In this document: positions 14,813-16,590 of the stretch, piece by piece
How positions within the stretch are numbered: the stretch's first letter is position 1
How the letters are laid out: every line of letters starts with the position of its first letter
Assembly (NCBI GenBank): GCA_002378125.1
Contig: DFRF01000008.1
Location: 9,426-26,015, forward strand
Direction: 5' to 3'
Source: Rhodospirillaceae bacterium UBA3470
Lineage (GTDB): Bacteria; Pseudomonadota; Alphaproteobacteria; Rhodospirillales; Casp-alpha2
DNA: 16,590 bases
The notes under the pieces: model-generated
Databases searched by the model: none
What the model saw: the letters and a program-made list of their open reading frames with translations, nothing else
Told to the model about the DNA's origin: nothing
Made by a program: the position numbers and the translations under genes

Positions 14813-15382
14813 ATGTCCCAAGTGTCATCGAATGTCATCGGCGCCACCGGCCTTTCGGGCCGCTATGCCACGGCTCTATTCGAGTTGGCGGATGAGGAAA
14901 AAGCGCTGGACGACGTGGCTAGCGATCTCGCGTCCATCGACATAATGATCGAGGAAAGCAACGATTTGCAACGCCTGATCCGTTCACCGATCATTTCGCG
15001 CGACGATCAACTGGACGCCATGGATGCGGTTCTGGAAGCCGCCGGCGTTCGTCAGTTGACCCGCAATTTTATTGGTGTAGTCACCCGCAATCGGCGACTG
15101 TTCGCGCTGCCGGGTATGATCAAGGACTATCAGGCCCTGTTAGCCGCCACTCGCGGCGAGGCCACGGCGGAGGTAACGTCTGCGCAACCACTCTCTGACC
15201 TGCAAATTAGCGCCGTCGAGGATTCCATCAAACGAGCTATGGGTACCAAGGTGGCCATCGACGCGAAGGTCGATGAAAGCCTTCTCGGCGGTCTGGTCGT
15301 GAAGGTCGGCTCGCGCATGGTCGATACATCACTAAAGACAAAACTGTCACAGCTTCGGCTGGCTATGAAAGGGGTCGGGTAA
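14813..15382 (+). CDS. atpH: ATP synthase F1 delta subunit
   Basis: This 189-residue delta subunit (the OSCP homologue) is part of the peripheral stalk that ties F1 to the membrane-bound Fo b-subunits. The N-terminal helical domain begins LSGRYATALFELADEEKALDDV, the conserved delta signature. The middle has QLTRNFIGVVTRNRRLFALPGMIKDYQAL. The C-terminal part reads VAIDAKVDESLLGGLVVKVGSRMVDTSLKTKL, with the diagnostic GGLVVKVG. Length is normal for alphaproteobacteria. Two starts are possible: ATG 14813, which abuts the Shine-Dalgarno, or GTG 14822, which has better spacing. I give the longer one. The stop TAA (15380-15382) shares one base with the atpA ATG. The order atpH-atpA without Fo genes upstream fits the split F1/Fo operons of alphaproteobacteria. 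Confidence 0.96.
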   Translation: MSQVSSNVIGATGLSGRYATALFELADEEKALDDVASDLASIDIMIEESNDLQRLIRSPIISRDDQLDAMDAVLEAAGVRQLTRNFIGVVTRNRRLFALPGMIKDYQALLAATRGEATAEVTSAQPLSDLQISAVEDSIKRAMGTKVAIDAKVDESLLGGLVVKVGSRMVDTSLKTKLSQLRLAMKGVG

Positions 15383-16590
15383 TGGAAATTCGTGCCGCAG
15401 AAATTTCCGCAATTCTGAAGAAGCAAATCGCCGACTTCGGCTCTGAAGCCGAGGTCGCGGAAGTGGGGCAAGTCCTCTCCGTCGGTGACGGGATCGCGCG
15501 CATCCACGGTCTGGACAAGGTTCAGGCCGGTGAGATGGTCGAATTCCCGGGAGGCATCAAGGGGATGGCTCTGAACCTAGAGACTGACAACGTCGGTGTC
15601 GTGATTTTCGGGGACGACCGAAATATCCGCGAAGGCGACACTGTAAAGCGTACAGGTGCCATCGTCGACGTGCCAGTGGGCAAAGGCTTACTCGGCCGCG
15701 TCGTTGACGCTCTCGGCAGCCCCATCGATGGCAAGGGCCCCGTTGAAGACGCCGAGCGCATGCGCGTCGAAGTGAAGGCGCCAGGTATCATTCCCCGGAA
15801 ATCAGTGCACGAGCCCGTGCAGACCGGCCTGAAGGCCATCGATTCGCTAATCCCCGTCGGCCGTGGCCAACGGGAACTGATCATCGGTGACCGCCAGACA
15901 GGCAAGACGGCGGTGATCATCGACACCATCCTCAACCAGAAAGCCGTAAACGAAGGCGACAATGAATCGGAAAAGCTTTATTGCGTCTATGTGGCTGTCG
16001 GTCAGAAGCGCTCCACCGTTGCGCAGCTGGTCAAGACGCTCGAAGACAATGATGCGATGAAGTACTCCATCGTCGTCGCCGCAACTGCGTCCGAGCCGGC
16101 GCCGCTGCAGTTCCTGGCGCCCTACACGGGCTGCACCATGGGCGAGTACTTCCGCGACAACAGCATGCACGCCTGCATCTTCTATGATGATTTGTCGAAA
16201 CAGGCCGTGGCCTATCGTCAGATGTCCTTGCTGCTACGCCGCCCGCCGGGGCGCGAAGCCTACCCGGGTGACGTCTTCTATCTGCACTCCCGCCTGCTCG
16301 AGCGTGCGGCCAAGATGGGGGACAACGCAGGCAACGGGTCACTGACCGCCCTGCCCGTCATCGAAACCCAAGCCGGTGACGTGTCGGCGTACATACCGAC
16401 CAACGTGATTTCTATCACCGACGGTCAGATTTTCCTGGAGACGGAACTTTTTTACAAAGGCATCCGCCCAGCCGTGAACGTTGGCTTATCGGTAAGCCGG
16501 GTCGGCTCTGCCGCCCAGGTGAAAGCCATGAAGCAGGTGGCTGGCTCCATCAAACTGGAATTGGCCCAGTACCGCGAAATGGCGGCCTTC
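15382..16590 (+). CDS. atpA: ATP synthase F1 alpha subunit, 5' part (partial)
   Basis: This is the first 403 codons of the roughly 510-residue alpha subunit; the frame is open to the last base, so the gene continues beyond the window. Alpha forms the non-catalytic nucleotide sites of the F1 hexamer. The N-terminal beta-barrel follows the helix MEIRAAEISAILKKQI. The P-loop is GDRQTGKT at residues 169-176, the same position as in E. coli. Further conserved stretches are YVAVGQKRSTVAQ, CIFYDDLSKQAVAYRQMSLLLRRPPGREAYPGD and the arginine finger Arg373 in LSVSRVGSAAQ. All key residues present in the visible part are intact. The ATG overlaps the atpH stop by one base (TAATG), implying translational coupling. 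The downstream gamma, beta and epsilon genes are expected but not seen. Confidence 0.97.
   Translation, partial: MEIRAAEISAILKKQIADFGSEAEVAEVGQVLSVGDGIARIHGLDKVQAGEMVEFPGGIKGMALNLETDNVGVVIFGDDRNIREGDTVKRTGAIVDVPVGKGLLGRVVDALGSPIDGKGPVEDAERMRVEVKAPGIIPRKSVHEPVQTGLKAIDSLIPVGRGQRELIIGDRQTGKTAVIIDTILNQKAVNEGDNESEKLYCVYVAVGQKRSTVAQLVKTLEDNDAMKYSIVVAATASEPAPLQFLAPYTGCTMGEYFRDNSMHACIFYDDLSKQAVAYRQMSLLLRRPPGREAYPGDVFYLHSRLLERAAKMGDNAGNGSLTALPVIETQAGDVSAYIPTNVISITDGQIFLETELFYKGIRPAVNVGLSVSRVGSAAQVKAMKQVAGSIKLELAQYREMAAF

Overview
This window looks like a chromosomal segment of an alphaproteobacterium, most likely Rhodospirillales-like. The evidence is the gene order sucC-sucD-sucA-sucB-lpdA, a minus-strand xerC/DUF484 pair divergent from priA, and an ATP synthase operon that opens with atpH-atpA. 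The lineage is inferred from gene order and protein character only. All large genes have high-GC coding sequence, and nearly all are recognisable housekeeping genes.

Region 1 (1-7240, plus strand) is a tricarboxylic-acid-cycle operon. It holds the 3' end of sucC and complete sucD (succinyl-CoA synthetase), then sucA (E1o), sucB (E2o) and lpdA (E3), the three parts of the 2-oxoglutarate dehydrogenase complex. Together they convert 2-oxoglutarate to succinyl-CoA and then to succinate with nucleoside triphosphate formation. Two details stand out: SucB has two tandem lipoyl domains, and SucA ends in a short Lys/Arg-rich tail resembling histone H1 tails.

Region 2 (7241-10333) is an accessory patch between housekeeping blocks. 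It has a decayed tetratricopeptide-repeat (TPR) gene fragment, then an AT-rich promoter with an ATAT-N6-ATAT palindrome between its -35 and -10. Two membrane transporters follow in tandem: an ArsP/DUF318-type permease and a major facilitator. A short, possibly decayed coding stretch lies before the xerC terminator.

Region 3 (10334-14316) holds xerC and a DUF484 gene as an overlapping minus-strand pair, and priA diverging from them on the plus strand. This is chromosome-maintenance machinery: dimer resolution and replication restart. Region 4 (14317-16590) is a 496-bp leader with a candidate promoter and stem-loop, then atpH and the first 403 codons of atpA, which runs off the window.

I saw no rRNA, tRNA, CRISPR array, insertion sequence or obvious phage module. 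I did not find a convincing new multi-gene system. The points most worth checking are the permease promoter/operator, the TPR remnant, the SucA tail and the SucB domain duplication.
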